A DNA stretch of 57,213 nucleotides from Fusobacterium sp. SYSU M8D902 (GCF_040199715.1 NZ_JBEFNA010000011.1:1-57213), one strand, 5' to 3'; positions 1 through 9,353 are shown, counted from the first letter of the stretch. A program made the numbers and translations. The notes: generated from the sequence alone by a model not told the origin.

Positions 1-169
1 CTGATAATTTACACCAATTTATTGTTGTGTTTGCATTTATTGTCTTTCTCTATTCTGTTGCTAATGTCCTTAACATTTTTTTGTACCGCTCTCTCGCAGA
101 CATAGATTATAATATCACAAATAATAATTTTCGTCAATACTTTTTTTTAATTTTTTTTAAAAAATTTGT
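1..169. other. AT-rich left edge, no supported gene
   Basis: This stretch is AT-rich and shows no convincing gene. The open frame at 27-242 has no ribosome binding site and runs into the 3' part of the RNase P RNA gene, so it is not called. Positions 51-71 match 18760-18780 at 20 of 21 bases; in the second place that segment closes a folded element, so the edge may hold the end of another copy whose remainder lies outside the window. Just after the shared segment is a short AATGT/ACATT hairpin followed by seven T residues. Confidence 0.5.
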
Positions 170-513
170 GAAGGCATTAAATAAGCCGGGTTTTGTTTAT
201 GTTAATCATTTATCTAAGCCTATAATCTCTTATAGTTTTTAGCAACTTACCCTGAAAGCTGGACGAGCAGCCCTTAACCTTTCCTATTTAGTCTTGCTCC
301 AGAGGGGGTTTACCTAGCTTTTTTAGTCCCCTAAAAAACTGGTGGTCTCTTACACCGCCTTTTCACCCTTACCCACTATAAAAATGGGCGGTCTATTTTC
401 TGTGGCACTTTCCTTAAAGTTACCTTTAGCAGCCGTTAGCTGCCCTCTTGCTCTGTGGAGCCCGGACTTTCCTCTCCTTAAAAAATTAAGCAGCGATTAA
501 CTTTAATACCTTC
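170..513 (-). ncRNA. rnpB: RNase P RNA (bacterial type A-like)
   Basis: Catalytic RNA subunit of ribonuclease P, which trims the 5' leader from precursor tRNAs together with the RnpA protein. On the minus strand the universally conserved 5' core GGAAAGUCCGGGCUCC is present near 455-475, followed by the conserved GGGUGAAAAGGCGGUGUAAGAG-type segments and the 3' core ending in CCCGGCUUA. The ends pair in a 12-base-pair P1 helix (502-513 with 170-181, one G-U pair), which sets the boundaries and a length of about 344 nt. A poly-T stretch follows the 3' end. The 5' end lies only 10 bases past the stop codon of the upstream membrane protein gene. Confidence 0.95.
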
Positions 514-522
514 TATATATTT

Positions 523-551
523 TTAATATTTTCTTCTGCTTACTATTTCCA
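523..551 (-). promoter_or_regulatory. possible rnpB promoter inside the upstream gene end
   Basis: Because rnpB starts 10 bases after the preceding stop codon, any promoter of its own must lie within that coding region. TGGAAA (546-551), a 17-base spacer and TATTAA (523-528) is the best sigma-70-like match, ending nine bases before the predicted RNA start. Each hexamer matches consensus at four of six positions, so the assignment is weak. Confidence 0.35.
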
Positions 552-1110
552 TCTCTTCTTTAAAACTTTTACGATATTTTATCATAAGCACTCTTATTAT
601 AATACCAAATATTACAAAAAATGCAATACCCATTCCTATAAAAAATCCATTTTTTTTCTCTTGAACCACTTCTTCTTCAACTACAATAGGCTCTTCAAAC
701 TTAATATTTTCTAGGACTCCATCAATACCAACTAGCACTTCTGTAATATACTCAAAATAATTTTTTTCTTTTAAACTTTTCTCATTTCCATTTAAAATAT
801 TGTCTATATCTTCTTGGACTTCCTCTAATTCCATATCTTTAGTCAACTTCAGTTCAACTTTTAAAGATTTCTCTTCAGGTTTTGTCAAATTTAAAATCAC
901 TAATTTTTCAGCTTTATCAGCAACAAATCCCTCATCTCCTGAAAAAGTGTTAACATATATATTTATTCCTCTTTTTTCAGAGATCTCCTCAATTTTCTTT
1001 TCAATACTTACCTTCTGCTCATCATTTAAAACTCCAAGTTCATCATTTACTTTGGCAAAAGTTAAGATATTCAATAAAAAGAAACTTAATGCTATAAGTT
1101 TTTTACTCAT
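523..1110 (-). CDS. TPM-domain-like membrane-anchored protein
   Basis: A 195-residue protein with an N-terminal signal peptide (about residues 1-19, ending near TFA), then a region like the start of the TPM domain (VNDELGVLNDEQ, followed by a helix and the strand GINIYVNTFS), and a C-terminal membrane segment at about residues 154-175 with a short basic tail. TPM proteins are extracytoplasmic, membrane-anchored and linked to photosystem repair or envelope functions in other phyla; the role here is unknown. The glycine-rich tail of many TPM proteins is missing and the domain is divergent. An AGGAGT ribosome binding site precedes the ATG. The gene follows the Nif3-like gene by 13 bases and is probably its operon partner. 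Confidence 0.6.
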   Translation of the reverse strand: MSKKLIALSFFLLNILTFAKVNDELGVLNDEQKVSIEKKIEEISEKRGINIYVNTFSGDEGFVADKAEKLVILNLTKPEEKSLKVELKLTKDMELEEVQEDIDNILNGNEKSLKEKNYFEYITEVLVGIDGVLENIKFEEPIVVEEEVVQEKKNGFFIGMGIAFFVIFGIIIRVLMIKYRKSFKEEMEIVSRRKY

Positions 1111-1123
1111 TCTTTACTCCTAA

Positions 1124-1903
1124 TTAATAAATTTTAAATGTGGGTCCATCATTATAAATTATAACATCAATATTAATTTTTTCAAAGTAAGTTTTTAAAA
1201 GTCTTACAAAATGCTGTTCTCCTTCAAAATGACCTATATCTATTACAGCTAATCCACTCTCTTTGGCTTCTAGTGCCTCATGATAACCTACATCTCCTGT
1301 TATAAAAAGATCTGCTCCCAAACTCTTAACTTTTCTCCAATAGCTCATTCCTGATCCATTTATAAGGGCCACTCTTTTTATTTTAACTTCATCACTTTCT
1401 GCTATTACCCTTAAATTTTCCAATTGAAATCTCTCTTTTAATTGAACAATATACTCTTTTAAAAGTGTTTCCTCTTTCAATTTATACAGTCTACCTATAC
1501 CACAACTCTCATTTTCAGAGTTCTTATCAATGACTTTACTTTCACAGATGTCAAGTAAACTCAAAAGATAGTCATTCAATCCTCCCTGAGCTGAGTCTAA
1601 ATTTGTATGTATAGAGTATACACTAATATCATTTTTTATTAAATCTCTTATCTTTTTTCCAATCGTTGTACTAAAATCAATATTTTTAATCCCTTTAAAT
1701 ATGAATGGGTGATGTGTTACTATCATATTAACACCATTTTTTACTGCATTTTCAATAACTTTATCAGTAATATCCAAAGATAACTGAACTTTTTTTATCT
1801 CCTGCTTATTATCCCCTAACAACAGACCAACATTGTCCCAATCTTCAGCCAATCTTTTTGGATACCTCTCCTCTAAACCATTGATAATTTGTTGAGCTAT
1901 CAT
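1124..1903 (-). CDS. Nif3-like dinuclear metal centre protein
   Basis: A 259-residue member of the Nif3/YbgI family (often labelled GTP cyclohydrolase I type 2), which forms toroidal hexamers with two metals per subunit; the physiological substrate is unsettled. Visible metal-ligand motifs are THHPF (histidines 64 and 65), HTNLD (histidine 99, aspartate 103) and GHFEGEQH near the C terminus (about 224-231). The length fits the short form without the inserted PII-like domain. The ATG overlaps the TGA of the upstream sigma-like gene by four bases, so the two are translationally coupled. It follows the rpoD region, an arrangement also common in Firmicutes. Confidence 0.88.
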   Translation of the reverse strand: MIAQQIINGLEERYPKRLAEDWDNVGLLLGDNKQEIKKVQLSLDITDKVIENAVKNGVNMIVTHHPFIFKGIKNIDFSTTIGKKIRDLIKNDISVYSIHTNLDSAQGGLNDYLLSLLDICESKVIDKNSENESCGIGRLYKLKEETLLKEYIVQLKERFQLENLRVIAESDEVKIKRVALINGSGMSYWRKVKSLGADLFITGDVGYHEALEAKESGLAVIDIGHFEGEQHFVRLLKTYFEKINIDVIIYNDGPTFKIY

Positions 1904-2712
1904 AAAAACATCTTCCCTTCCATTGTAGATAAAATTAAAAGTGCTTGTTCAAAAATAACTTCACCATCACCTTTATTTAATCCTAGCTTCTCTTCAATCT
2001 CAAAAGTTGAATATCTTCTATCTACACCAAAACCAAAGTAGTAATTTAATACATCTATCTGTCTCTTACTCAATCTGTTTTTTAAAGCAAAGAAATCCAT
2101 AGTTTTTTCCATAAGTTTTTCTCTCTTATCTATGGCCTCTAAATTCGGTAAAAGATCCTCCTCTGTCAAATAAACCTCTGATTTATCACTTTCTTCCTCT
2201 TGAGTTTTTCCAAAATTCTCTCTCTTACCCTTGAAAAAGCTTTTAAATTCATTTTTTATATCATTTATCTTACTCTCTATGAATAGTACCATCTCTCTAA
2301 CTATCCAATAATTTTTATAGTTATCGAAATCACCATGTATTTCGCCTTTATAAGCTTCTATTCCCTTTATAAGCCCCATTGTCCCCTCTTGAACAACATC
2401 TAAGTAGGCTACTCCCTCTCTCAAGTAATTAAAAGCAATTGAAGCCACTGCTGGAAGATTTTGAACTACAAAATCCTCCCCCTCTATCTCATTTGTTAAA
2501 GTAATACTAGCTACCTCTTCTAGATAATCCAACACTGTCTCTTCTCCCAGTGTATCTAAATCCTCATCCTCTAGCTCTTTTAACTCAAGTTTTGAATAAT
2601 CTAAGTTTAATTCCTTTTTCCCATTTTTCTCCAAAAATTTTAAAAACTCTATATCTGATGTATACTCTGCTATTACACTTCTCTCAAAATCTAACACGTT
2701 AATTTTTTCCAT
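1900..2712 (-). CDS. degenerate sigma-70-like protein (rpoD paralogue)
   Basis: A 270-residue protein with recognisable but eroded sigma-70 regions. Residues about 100-150 parallel region 2 (YLDVVQEGTMGLIKGIEAYKG against RpoD's [20 protein letters not shown]), but RpoD's [11 protein letters not shown] becomes NYKNYWIVREM. The end parallels region 4 (LSKRQIDVLNYYFGFGVD), yet the recognition helix has lost the arginines of [16 protein letters not shown]. It can probably contact core polymerase better than a -35 element. It sits right behind rpoD, separated by a terminator, and overlaps the Nif3-like gene. It could be an alternative sigma factor or a sigma-like modulator; the exact role is not known. 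Confidence 0.7.
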   Translation of the reverse strand: MEKINVLDFERSVIAEYTSDIEFLKFLEKNGKKELNLDYSKLELKELEDEDLDTLGEETVLDYLEEVASITLTNEIEGEDFVVQNLPAVASIAFNYLREGVAYLDVVQEGTMGLIKGIEAYKGEIHGDFDNYKNYWIVREMVLFIESKINDIKNEFKSFFKGKRENFGKTQEEESDKSEVYLTEEDLLPNLEAIDKREKLMEKTMDFFALKNRLSKRQIDVLNYYFGFGVDRRYSTFEIEEKLGLNKGDGEVIFEQALLILSTMEGKMFL

Positions 2713-2732
2713 TTTTCCTCCTATTATAATTT

Positions 2733-2773
2733 AAAAAAGAGACTGATTCTTTATTTTTATTGTATCAGCCTCT
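2733..2773 (-). terminator. intrinsic terminator after rpoD
   Basis: On the minus strand AGAGGCTGAT (2773-2764) pairs with ATCAGTCTCT (2747-2738) with one G-U pair and is followed by a run of six T residues. It lies 11 bases after the rpoD stop and ends about 20 bases before the start of the sigma-like gene, so that gene depends on read-through or on a promoter overlapping the hairpin. Confidence 0.75.
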
Positions 2774-2783
2774 ATTTTAGTTA

Positions 2784-4112
2784 TTATACTTTAAAATCCT
2801 CTAATTTCTTTCTTCTGCTTGGATGTCTTAATTTTCTAAGAGCTTTTACCTCTATCTGTCTGATTCTTTCTCTTGTTACTTTAAATATTTTTCCAACTTC
2901 TTCTAGAGTTTTAGGTGAACCATCGTCAAGTCCATATCTATATCTCAATACCTTTTCCTCTCTACTGCTCAAACTATTTAGTACACCGTCTAATTGCTCT
3001 CTCAATAAAGATCTATTTGTTAATTCATATGGATTCAACATTTTGTTATCCTCAACAAAATCTCCTAATTCACTGTCTTCTTCACTTCCAACTGGAGTTT
3101 CCAACGAGATAGGATCTTGATTCATCTCTTGTATTGCTTTGACTTTCTCTATCTCCATTCCCAATCTTTCAGCTAAAACCTCTGGAGTTGCATCTTTTCC
3201 TGTCTCCTGTAAGTATATTCTAGCTTCTTTCTTGATCTTATTAATTGTCTCTATCATATGTACTGGTATTCTTATTGTTCTTCCTTGGTCTGCTATAGCT
3301 CTTGTTATAGCCTGTCTAATCCACCAAGTAGCATATGTTGAAAACTTATATCCCTTTGTATATTCAAATTTTTCTACAGCTTTCATTAGACCAATATTTC
3401 CTTCTTGAATAAGATCTAATAACTTCAATCCTCTATTTGTATGTTTTTTTGCAATACTTACAACTAGTCTTAAGTTAGCTTCAATCAACTGTTGACTTGC
3501 CCATTCGTCTCCCTCTAGAGCTCTCTTAGCATACTCTAGCTCCTCATCATGATTCAATAGAGGAATCTGTCCTATCTCACGTAGGTACATCTTTATTGGC
3601 TCATCTACCTTCATATCTCCTGAAAGAGTGAATAAATCATCACTGATATAGTCCTCATCTCCTATATCTTCCAGATCATCAGGATTGAAATGATCAAAGT
3701 CATCATCAAAATCATCTAACTTACTATCTAAAGCATCATCAAAATCATCTTCATCTAAAAAGTCATCTTTTTCAAAACTTTCATTATCTTCATCTTTTAA
3801 ATCATCATATTTTTCTTCGTCACTATAGTCCTCTTCAGGATCTTTCTCTTTCTTTTTTGTAACTTTCTTAGCAGTAGTTTCCTTAGTTTTCTTAGTTTTA
3901 GTAGCTTTTGCTAATTTTTTAGTTTTTTCTATATCCTCTTGTCTTACTATCTCAATACCTTGATCGATCATTCCTGTAATAAGCTGTTCTATCTTTTCAA
4001 CAGGAAAATCATCTTTTAATCCATCATTGATCTCTTCATAAGTGATGCACTTGTTTTCCATTGCTTTTCTTACCAAGCCTAGAACCTTTTCGTTTTTTAT
4101 AAACTCTCTCAT
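2784..4112 (-). CDS. rpoD: RNA polymerase primary sigma factor RpoD
   Basis: The housekeeping sigma factor, 442 residues. In order: region 1.1 (about 1-57), a lysine-rich segment and then a very acidic linker (about 88-165), region 1.2 ([12 protein letters not shown]), region 2 with [35 protein letters not shown] and the -10-binding [11 protein letters not shown], region 3, and region 4 ending in the helix-turn-helix [20 protein letters not shown]. The many TTGACA/TATAAT-type promoters in the window agree with this sigma factor. It lies 23 bases after dnaG, the classic macromolecular synthesis pair, and is followed by an intrinsic terminator. The long Asp/Glu-rich linker is unusual. Confidence 0.97.
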   Translation of the reverse strand: MREFIKNEKVLGLVRKAMENKCITYEEINDGLKDDFPVEKIEQLITGMIDQGIEIVRQEDIEKTKKLAKATKTKKTKETTAKKVTKKKEKDPEEDYSDEEKYDDLKDEDNESFEKDDFLDEDDFDDALDSKLDDFDDDFDHFNPDDLEDIGDEDYISDDLFTLSGDMKVDEPIKMYLREIGQIPLLNHDEELEYAKRALEGDEWASQQLIEANLRLVVSIAKKHTNRGLKLLDLIQEGNIGLMKAVEKFEYTKGYKFSTYATWWIRQAITRAIADQGRTIRIPVHMIETINKIKKEARIYLQETGKDATPEVLAERLGMEIEKVKAIQEMNQDPISLETPVGSEEDSELGDFVEDNKMLNPYELTNRSLLREQLDGVLNSLSSREEKVLRYRYGLDDGSPKTLEEVGKIFKVTRERIRQIEVKALRKLRHPSRRKKLEDFKV

Positions 4113-4135
4113 TATTTGAGCCTCCTCTAAATAAC

Positions 4136-5956
4136 TTATAGATTAATTAATAAATTATTAAAACCTTTATACAATTCTTCTATCTCATTAAATCCATTTA
4201 CTTTGCTTAAATTTATCTCTATCTCTTTGATCTTTCTTGCCAACATCAATTTATCTATTATGTTTAGCTCTTTTGTCCCATAGAATCCACTATTTATCTT
4301 TACATAGCTCTCATCTATCTCCTGTTTAAACCAAGAGATAAAGCTCTCTCTCAATAGTTCCTCTATTTTTTTCTCATCTGAACAGTCTTCAATAACAGTA
4401 CATCTCAATAGATTCCACTGTTCTAATTCCTCATCTTTCAGATCATACTCTGTGGCAAAAGTTGAAATTATGTCTACACTGTCCTCTTTTTCTAAATAAT
4501 CATATATTTTCTTTCCAATTGATGTTTTTATCTTTTTATCCTTAAAATATCTAAAATAATCTCTATTTACAAGAACTAAAAACAGGGTATCTCTTTCCAA
4601 TCTGTCCAAAGCGACAAATTTTTCCCCTATACTTATATTTACTAAATCATCTTCAAATTTCCTTGATTTTTTTCTATTTTTATTTATTAAAATCTCTTTA
4701 AGGGTATCTTTTTCTAAATTAAGATTTTTTGATAATTTATCCAAATACAGCATTTTCTCAAGTTCTGTATCAATACATTGGAAAAAACTTTTAAATCTAT
4801 TTACAAAATTTTGTTTAGACATAATACTACTAAAATCATACTCTTTTGAATAGTAGCTGAATAAAAAATCAAATATCTCTACTGAATTTTTTACACACTG
4901 TAAAAATCTCTCTTTTCCATAAGTTTTCAGATATTCATCTGGATCCTTTGCTCCATCTAGTTGTAACACTCTAATATTAAATCCCAAACTCTTTAAGATC
5001 AATCCTGCCCTCTCCGTTGCAGACTGACCTGGAGCATCTGAGTCAAAAGAGAGTATAACATTGGAAGTATACCTCTTTAAAATTGCTCCTTGTTCCTCTG
5101 TCAAAGCTGTCCCTAGAGGAGCTAAAGCTACATCAAAACCATAGATATTTGCTGACAAAACATCCATATACCCTTCCATCAGCATTGTATAGTTTTTCTT
5201 TCTTATTATTGAGCTTCTCTCCAATCCGTATAAATTCTTTCCCTTCTTAAATATTGGGGTATCTGGTGAGTTTATATATTTTGGTGTCTCCTTATCCTTT
5301 TCAAGAGTTCTTCCTCCAAAAGCAATAACCTCTCCTTTTATAGAGTAGATTGGAAAAATTATCCTATTTCTAAAAGCATCATAATTATTTCCATTATCTC
5401 CCTCTTTTGTCAATCCTAATAATATTAGATCCTTACTTTCGTACCCTTTACTTACCAGATAATCAGTTAAGTCGCTCCATCTATTTGAAGCAAATCCCAG
5501 TCCATTATCTTTTATTATTTTTGGATTGATAGCTCTATTGGATAGATACTCCAAAGCTGTTCTTCCCTGAAGAGAAAAGATATTATCTGTATAGTATTTA
5601 TGAGCCTCGTCCATTATTTTATAGTATTTATCAAAATTCTCACTATTTTTACTCTTACTCTCTAACTCTTTTATTGGAATACTATATTTTTTAGCTAATT
5701 CATCTACAGCTTCCATAAAAGATATCTTTTTATACTGAGAATAAAAAGAGATTGGATTTCCTCCAGCCCCACACACAAAACATTTACAAATATTTTTGCT
5801 TGGACTCACCATAAATGAGGGAGTGGTATCAGAGTGGAATGGACATAATCCCTTATAGTTTGCACCAGATTTTTTTAGCTCTACAAATTCTCCGACAACA
5901 TCTTCTATCTTTAAAGAATCTATCAAGAGGTCTATATCTTCTGATCTATATCTCAT
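4136..5956 (-). CDS. dnaG: DNA primase DnaG
   Basis: Synthesises RNA primers at the replication fork together with the DnaB helicase. The 606-residue protein has an N-terminal zinc-binding domain (C38-x2-H41 and C59-x2-C62), the primase core ([22 protein letters not shown]), and a Toprim domain with [10 protein letters not shown] and the metal-binding FDSDAPGQ. The C-terminal helicase-binding part is divergent, as usual. The length is normal. A GGGAGGG ribosome binding site precedes the ATG. It heads the dnaG-rpoD unit, with a promoter at about 6006-6034. Confidence 0.97.
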   Translation of the reverse strand: MRYRSEDIDLLIDSLKIEDVVGEFVELKKSGANYKGLCPFHSDTTPSFMVSPSKNICKCFVCGAGGNPISFYSQYKKISFMEAVDELAKKYSIPIKELESKSKNSENFDKYYKIMDEAHKYYTDNIFSLQGRTALEYLSNRAINPKIIKDNGLGFASNRWSDLTDYLVSKGYESKDLILLGLTKEGDNGNNYDAFRNRIIFPIYSIKGEVIAFGGRTLEKDKETPKYINSPDTPIFKKGKNLYGLERSSIIRKKNYTMLMEGYMDVLSANIYGFDVALAPLGTALTEEQGAILKRYTSNVILSFDSDAPGQSATERAGLILKSLGFNIRVLQLDGAKDPDEYLKTYGKERFLQCVKNSVEIFDFLFSYYSKEYDFSSIMSKQNFVNRFKSFFQCIDTELEKMLYLDKLSKNLNLEKDTLKEILINKNRKKSRKFEDDLVNISIGEKFVALDRLERDTLFLVLVNRDYFRYFKDKKIKTSIGKKIYDYLEKEDSVDIISTFATEYDLKDEELEQWNLLRCTVIEDCSDEKKIEELLRESFISWFKQEIDESYVKINSGFYGTKELNIIDKLMLARKIKEIEINLSKVNGFNEIEELYKGFNNLLINL

Positions 5957-6005
5957 TTTCCCTCCCTCTCATTTCTATTATAATTTTAATGTTATTCAGC
6001 TATAT

Positions 6006-6034
6006 AGTATAATATATTTTCTGAAATAAAGCAA
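6006..6034 (-). promoter_or_regulatory. promoter of dnaG-rpoD
   Basis: On the minus strand TTGCTT (6034-6029), a 17-base spacer and TATACT (6011-6006) form a good sigma-70 promoter about 50 bases upstream of the dnaG start, just after the terminator of the foldase gene. Confidence 0.6.
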
Positions 6035-6048
6035 ATAAAAAAATCAAT

Positions 6049-6086
6049 AAAAAAGAGAGCAACCAATTATGGTCATTCTCTTTTTT
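6049..6086 (-). terminator. intrinsic terminator after the foldase gene
   Basis: AAAAAAGAGA (6086-6077 on the minus strand) pairs with TCTCTTTTTT (6058-6049), with a smaller internal ACCA/TGGT helix. The T tract completes a terminator five bases after the stop of the foldase gene; the A/T arms could also work in the other direction. Confidence 0.75.
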
Positions 6087-6090
6087 CTAT

Positions 6091-7818
6091 TTACATATAT
6101 TTCTTCATTTCCTCTTGAGCCTTACTATTTAAGTAATCCTCTTTTACTCTATCCTTAACATCTTCATACTTAGCTTTTTTATATTTTACATCCTCAGTTT
6201 TATTGAAAATATAGATTTCGTTATCTATTTTTAAACTTTCCACTTTATTTAATGGAGCGTCTAATATAGTTTTTGCTAACTCCTCATTATAACCAAGTCC
6301 TGAAATATACCCAGCATTGTTAATTCTAAAGCTATTATTTTGAACTATATCTGTTCTATCTTTTGAGATATTTTTAAATTCTATCTCTTTATTTTGTATT
6401 TTTTCTCTTAAATTCTCAATATCCTTCTCTTTATCTTCAACTGTTTTCTTAGATATTTTAGGTGAGATTAAAATATGACTAGCTTTTACTTTATCCTCTT
6501 TTTCATTCTTATCCTCAACTAAAATCAAATGATATCCGAAAACTGTTTCTACAGGTGTAGGATATATCTTACCAACTTCACCTTCAAAAGCTGCTTTTTG
6601 GAATGGTTCTACCATATCTCCTTTAGAGAACCATCCTAACTCTCCACCATTTCCTGCACTTGGTCCTGTTGAATACTCCTTAGCTTTCTCTTTAAAGTTT
6701 TCTGGAGTAGCTTCTTTTAAGATATCTTCAGCTTGTTTTTTAGCTATCTCTTTATCCTCAGCAGAAGGTTCTATCTGAACTTTTGCAATTTCAGCTTGTG
6801 CACTTGGGAAAATATCATATTTTAAGTTATTGTTATTAAAATACTCTTTTAATTCCTCATCTGTTGGTTTAATTGTTGATTTTATATTGTTAAATAGCTC
6901 TCTTTGGAATATTTCAAATCTATACTCTAATGGTAGATCCTCAGGTACTACTATTCCTCTTTTCATAGCTTCCTTAGCTATCTTTATCTGATTGTCATAG
7001 TACTCTCTAACTTGAAGATCAGCCTTCTCCTTGTCTCCATTAGTTACATATAGAGCATTTAACATCTTCTTAGCAAAATCAATATTTGTTACCTTAAATC
7101 CATCTTTATCTATCTCTACTTTTGCTAATAATTCTTCGTACTCAGGAGAAACACTATCTATTTTTACTTTATCTTTGCTTTTTTTCAATAGAACTAAGTA
7201 TTCTTCCATTCCTTTTTGCTCTTTTAAGTTATTTATAACTTGATCTCTCACTTCATCTAGACTCTTACCATCATATAGAGTAGCAACTCCATTCTCATAC
7301 TCTCTTTGGATCTCTTCATCTGTTGGAACTACTCCCTCTTTAATCTTTTGGAAAGTCTTTTCTATAAGAATATTATTTTTTATATCCTGTTTAAATGTCT
7401 TCTTAGTATATCCTTGTGCAGCTAACATTCTTTTAAACTGTTCCTTGTTTCCTATAGATTTCTCTATTGAATCATATTGAGCATTAACCTCTTTATTTGG
7501 AACTTTAATATTTAACTCATCAGCTATCTCCAATGTTAAATTTCTATTGATAACTTCATCAAAAGCTAATACTTCTATCAGCTTTTTGTCTAACTTATCT
7601 CCTAAAAATCTTGAATACCCCTGTACCAAGTTATTTTTAGTTCTTTCCACTTCCATTTTTGAAACCTTTTCTCCATCTAATTTGAAAGCATATACATTTG
7701 ATCTATCATATGAACTTCTCACATTCATATATGCTAACATTCCAGATGAAAGTATAAATAATACTGTTATGAACCAAATAAATGGTTTTATATGTTTACG
7801 AAATTTTCTTATTGCCAT
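6091..7818 (-). CDS. PpiD/SurA-like peptidylprolyl isomerase, membrane-anchored
   Basis: A 575-residue periplasmic foldase. It has a short basic cytoplasmic start (RKFRKHIKP), one membrane anchor (about residues 13-31), a SurA/PpiD-like N-terminal chaperone region with helices up to about 330, a parvulin-type PPIC domain (about 345-450, with STGPSAGNGGELGWF and GYHLILVED), and a second partial parvulin-like segment starting at KASHILI. Such proteins help outer-membrane and exported proteins to fold, which fits an organism with two membranes. It is probably co-transcribed with the upstream sigma-54-type activator (60-base gap) and ends in a strong terminator. Confidence 0.85.
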   Translation of the reverse strand: MAIRKFRKHIKPFIWFITVLFILSSGMLAYMNVRSSYDRSNVYAFKLDGEKVSKMEVERTKNNLVQGYSRFLGDKLDKKLIEVLAFDEVINRNLTLEIADELNIKVPNKEVNAQYDSIEKSIGNKEQFKRMLAAQGYTKKTFKQDIKNNILIEKTFQKIKEGVVPTDEEIQREYENGVATLYDGKSLDEVRDQVINNLKEQKGMEEYLVLLKKSKDKVKIDSVSPEYEELLAKVEIDKDGFKVTNIDFAKKMLNALYVTNGDKEKADLQVREYYDNQIKIAKEAMKRGIVVPEDLPLEYRFEIFQRELFNNIKSTIKPTDEELKEYFNNNNLKYDIFPSAQAEIAKVQIEPSAEDKEIAKKQAEDILKEATPENFKEKAKEYSTGPSAGNGGELGWFSKGDMVEPFQKAAFEGEVGKIYPTPVETVFGYHLILVEDKNEKEDKVKASHILISPKISKKTVEDKEKDIENLREKIQNKEIEFKNISKDRTDIVQNNSFRINNAGYISGLGYNEELAKTILDAPLNKVESLKIDNEIYIFNKTEDVKYKKAKYEDVKDRVKEDYLNSKAQEEMKKYM

Positions 7819-7878
7819 TTTTCTATTCAGCAGAGCTGTCCCCTTTCATAGTATTAATAGTTTATTGATAAATTCTTT

Positions 7879-9264
7879 CTATTTAAAATCTAAACCATAT
7901 TTTCTAATTTTTTCATAAAGAGTAGTTCTTCCAATTCCTAATAATTTTGAAGTCTCTTGCTTATTCCATCTTGTTTTTTGAAGTGCAATTGCTATTACTA
8001 CCTTCTCAACATCTGCTAAGCTGTATATCTCTTGCTCTAGAATATCTTTTAATGGTCCAACACCTACTACAGTTTTGTTTTCTACTGTGTCAGATTTCAT
8101 TTTGATCTCTAATGGTAAATCCTCTACATCTATAACTTTATCAGTTGAAAGTATTACCATTCTTTCGATCATGTTTTTTAACTCTCTTATATTTCCAGGA
8201 TATGAGTATTCCATTAAATATTTCATAGCCTCTCCTGAAATTACTGGAGTATCTCTGTGTAACTCTCTTACAACTTTATTTAAGAAGTAGTTTGCTAATA
8301 ATGGTATATCCTCTTTTCTCTCTCTTAAAGGTGGAACCTCAATAGGGAAAGCTGTTAATCTGTGATATAGATCTTTTCTGAATCTTCCCTTTTCAGTTTC
8401 CTCTTTTAGATCCTTATTGCTTGAAGCAATAAATCTTACATCAACTCTTCTTGTTTTATTTCCACCAACTCTTTTTAACTCTCCATACTCTATAACTTTT
8501 AAAAGTTTAGCTTGGCATCTTATATCCATAGCTGAAATATCATCTAAGAATATTGTTCCACCATCTGCTTCCTCTAAAAGTCCTCTTTTACTTGAGTTTG
8601 CTCCTGTGAAAGCTCCTCTTTCATAACCGAATAACTCTCTTTCCATAGCCTCTTCACTCAATGAAGCACAACTTACAACTATGTAGTTATTCTTTCTTCT
8701 ATCACTTTTCTTGTAGATCTCTTTTGCAACAATCTCTTTTCCTAATCCATTTTCTCCTGTAATCAATACAGCTAAATCACTCTCTGCAACTTTTTCTACT
8801 AAGCTTTTTATATCTTTAATTCTTGAAGATTGTCCAACTATTTCGCTCTCTTCCTCTAAACTTGCTAACTTCTCCTCTAATTTTCTCTTCTCTTTTAGTA
8901 TCTCTAAGTTCTTAATAGCTGGTAATATTATTCTATTCATCTCTTTTAATTCTACAGGTTTCATTAAGTAGTTATAAATATCTGCATTTTTTAACTCTTG
9001 AATAGCTGTCTCAGTCTCATCTTCTAATAATCCAACTACTACAAAATCTTTTCCTAATCCACTTAACTTTCTCTTTGCTTCAGCAAAATTGAACCAAGTT
9101 AAATACTCATCTAAAAGAATTATATCAAAATCACTCTCTCTTAACATATCTAGTGCATCTAGTAAGTTGTTAAAAGTTATTATTTCATAATGTTCTGATA
9201 ATTCTTTTCTTATTTGTTTTAAAGTTTCTTTTCTCTCTGAAATTGCTAAAATAGCATTTTTCAT
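7879..9264 (-). CDS. sigma-54-dependent transcriptional activator (NtrC type), degenerate receiver
   Basis: A 461-residue protein with a response-regulator receiver domain (1-120), a sigma-54 AAA+ domain (about 140-375) and a Fis-type helix-turn-helix (about 420-461, NKQETSKLLGIGRTTLYEKI). The sigma-54-contacting loop GAFTGA is intact at 217-222. The receiver keeps D52 and K102 but has S9-E10 where NtrC has two aspartates and no Thr/Ser at the beta-4 switch position (VVVGLL). The Walker A is GENGLGKE and the Walker B is LDDIS rather than LDEIG. No partner kinase gene is adjacent. It may act without phosphorylation. It has a strong sigma-70 promoter and a CGGAGG ribosome binding site. Confidence 0.9.
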   Translation of the reverse strand: MKNAILAISERKETLKQIRKELSEHYEIITFNNLLDALDMLRESDFDIILLDEYLTWFNFAEAKRKLSGLGKDFVVVGLLEDETETAIQELKNADIYNYLMKPVELKEMNRIILPAIKNLEILKEKRKLEEKLASLEEESEIVGQSSRIKDIKSLVEKVAESDLAVLITGENGLGKEIVAKEIYKKSDRRKNNYIVVSCASLSEEAMERELFGYERGAFTGANSSKRGLLEEADGGTIFLDDISAMDIRCQAKLLKVIEYGELKRVGGNKTRRVDVRFIASSNKDLKEETEKGRFRKDLYHRLTAFPIEVPPLRERKEDIPLLANYFLNKVVRELHRDTPVISGEAMKYLMEYSYPGNIRELKNMIERMVILSTDKVIDVEDLPLEIKMKSDTVENKTVVGVGPLKDILEQEIYSLADVEKVVIAIALQKTRWNKQETSKLLGIGRTTLYEKIRKYGLDFK

Positions 9265-9324
9265 ATAATACCTCCGTAACTAATTTATAAATAAACGTAT
9301 TTTTTGACTACATCTTATACATGT

Positions 9325-9353
9325 ATTATAATAGATTATTTGTATTTTTTCAA
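9325..9353 (-). promoter_or_regulatory. promoter of the sigma-54-type activator
   Basis: On the minus strand TTGAAA (9353-9348), a 17-base spacer and TATAAT (9330-9325) form a near-consensus sigma-70 promoter. The start site would be near 9318, giving a leader of about 55 bases. Confidence 0.75.

Noticed and set aside
27-242. Open reading frame of 71 codons on the plus strand
   Set aside because: It has no ribosome binding site, is low-complexity and overlaps the conserved 3' part of the RNase P RNA gene.
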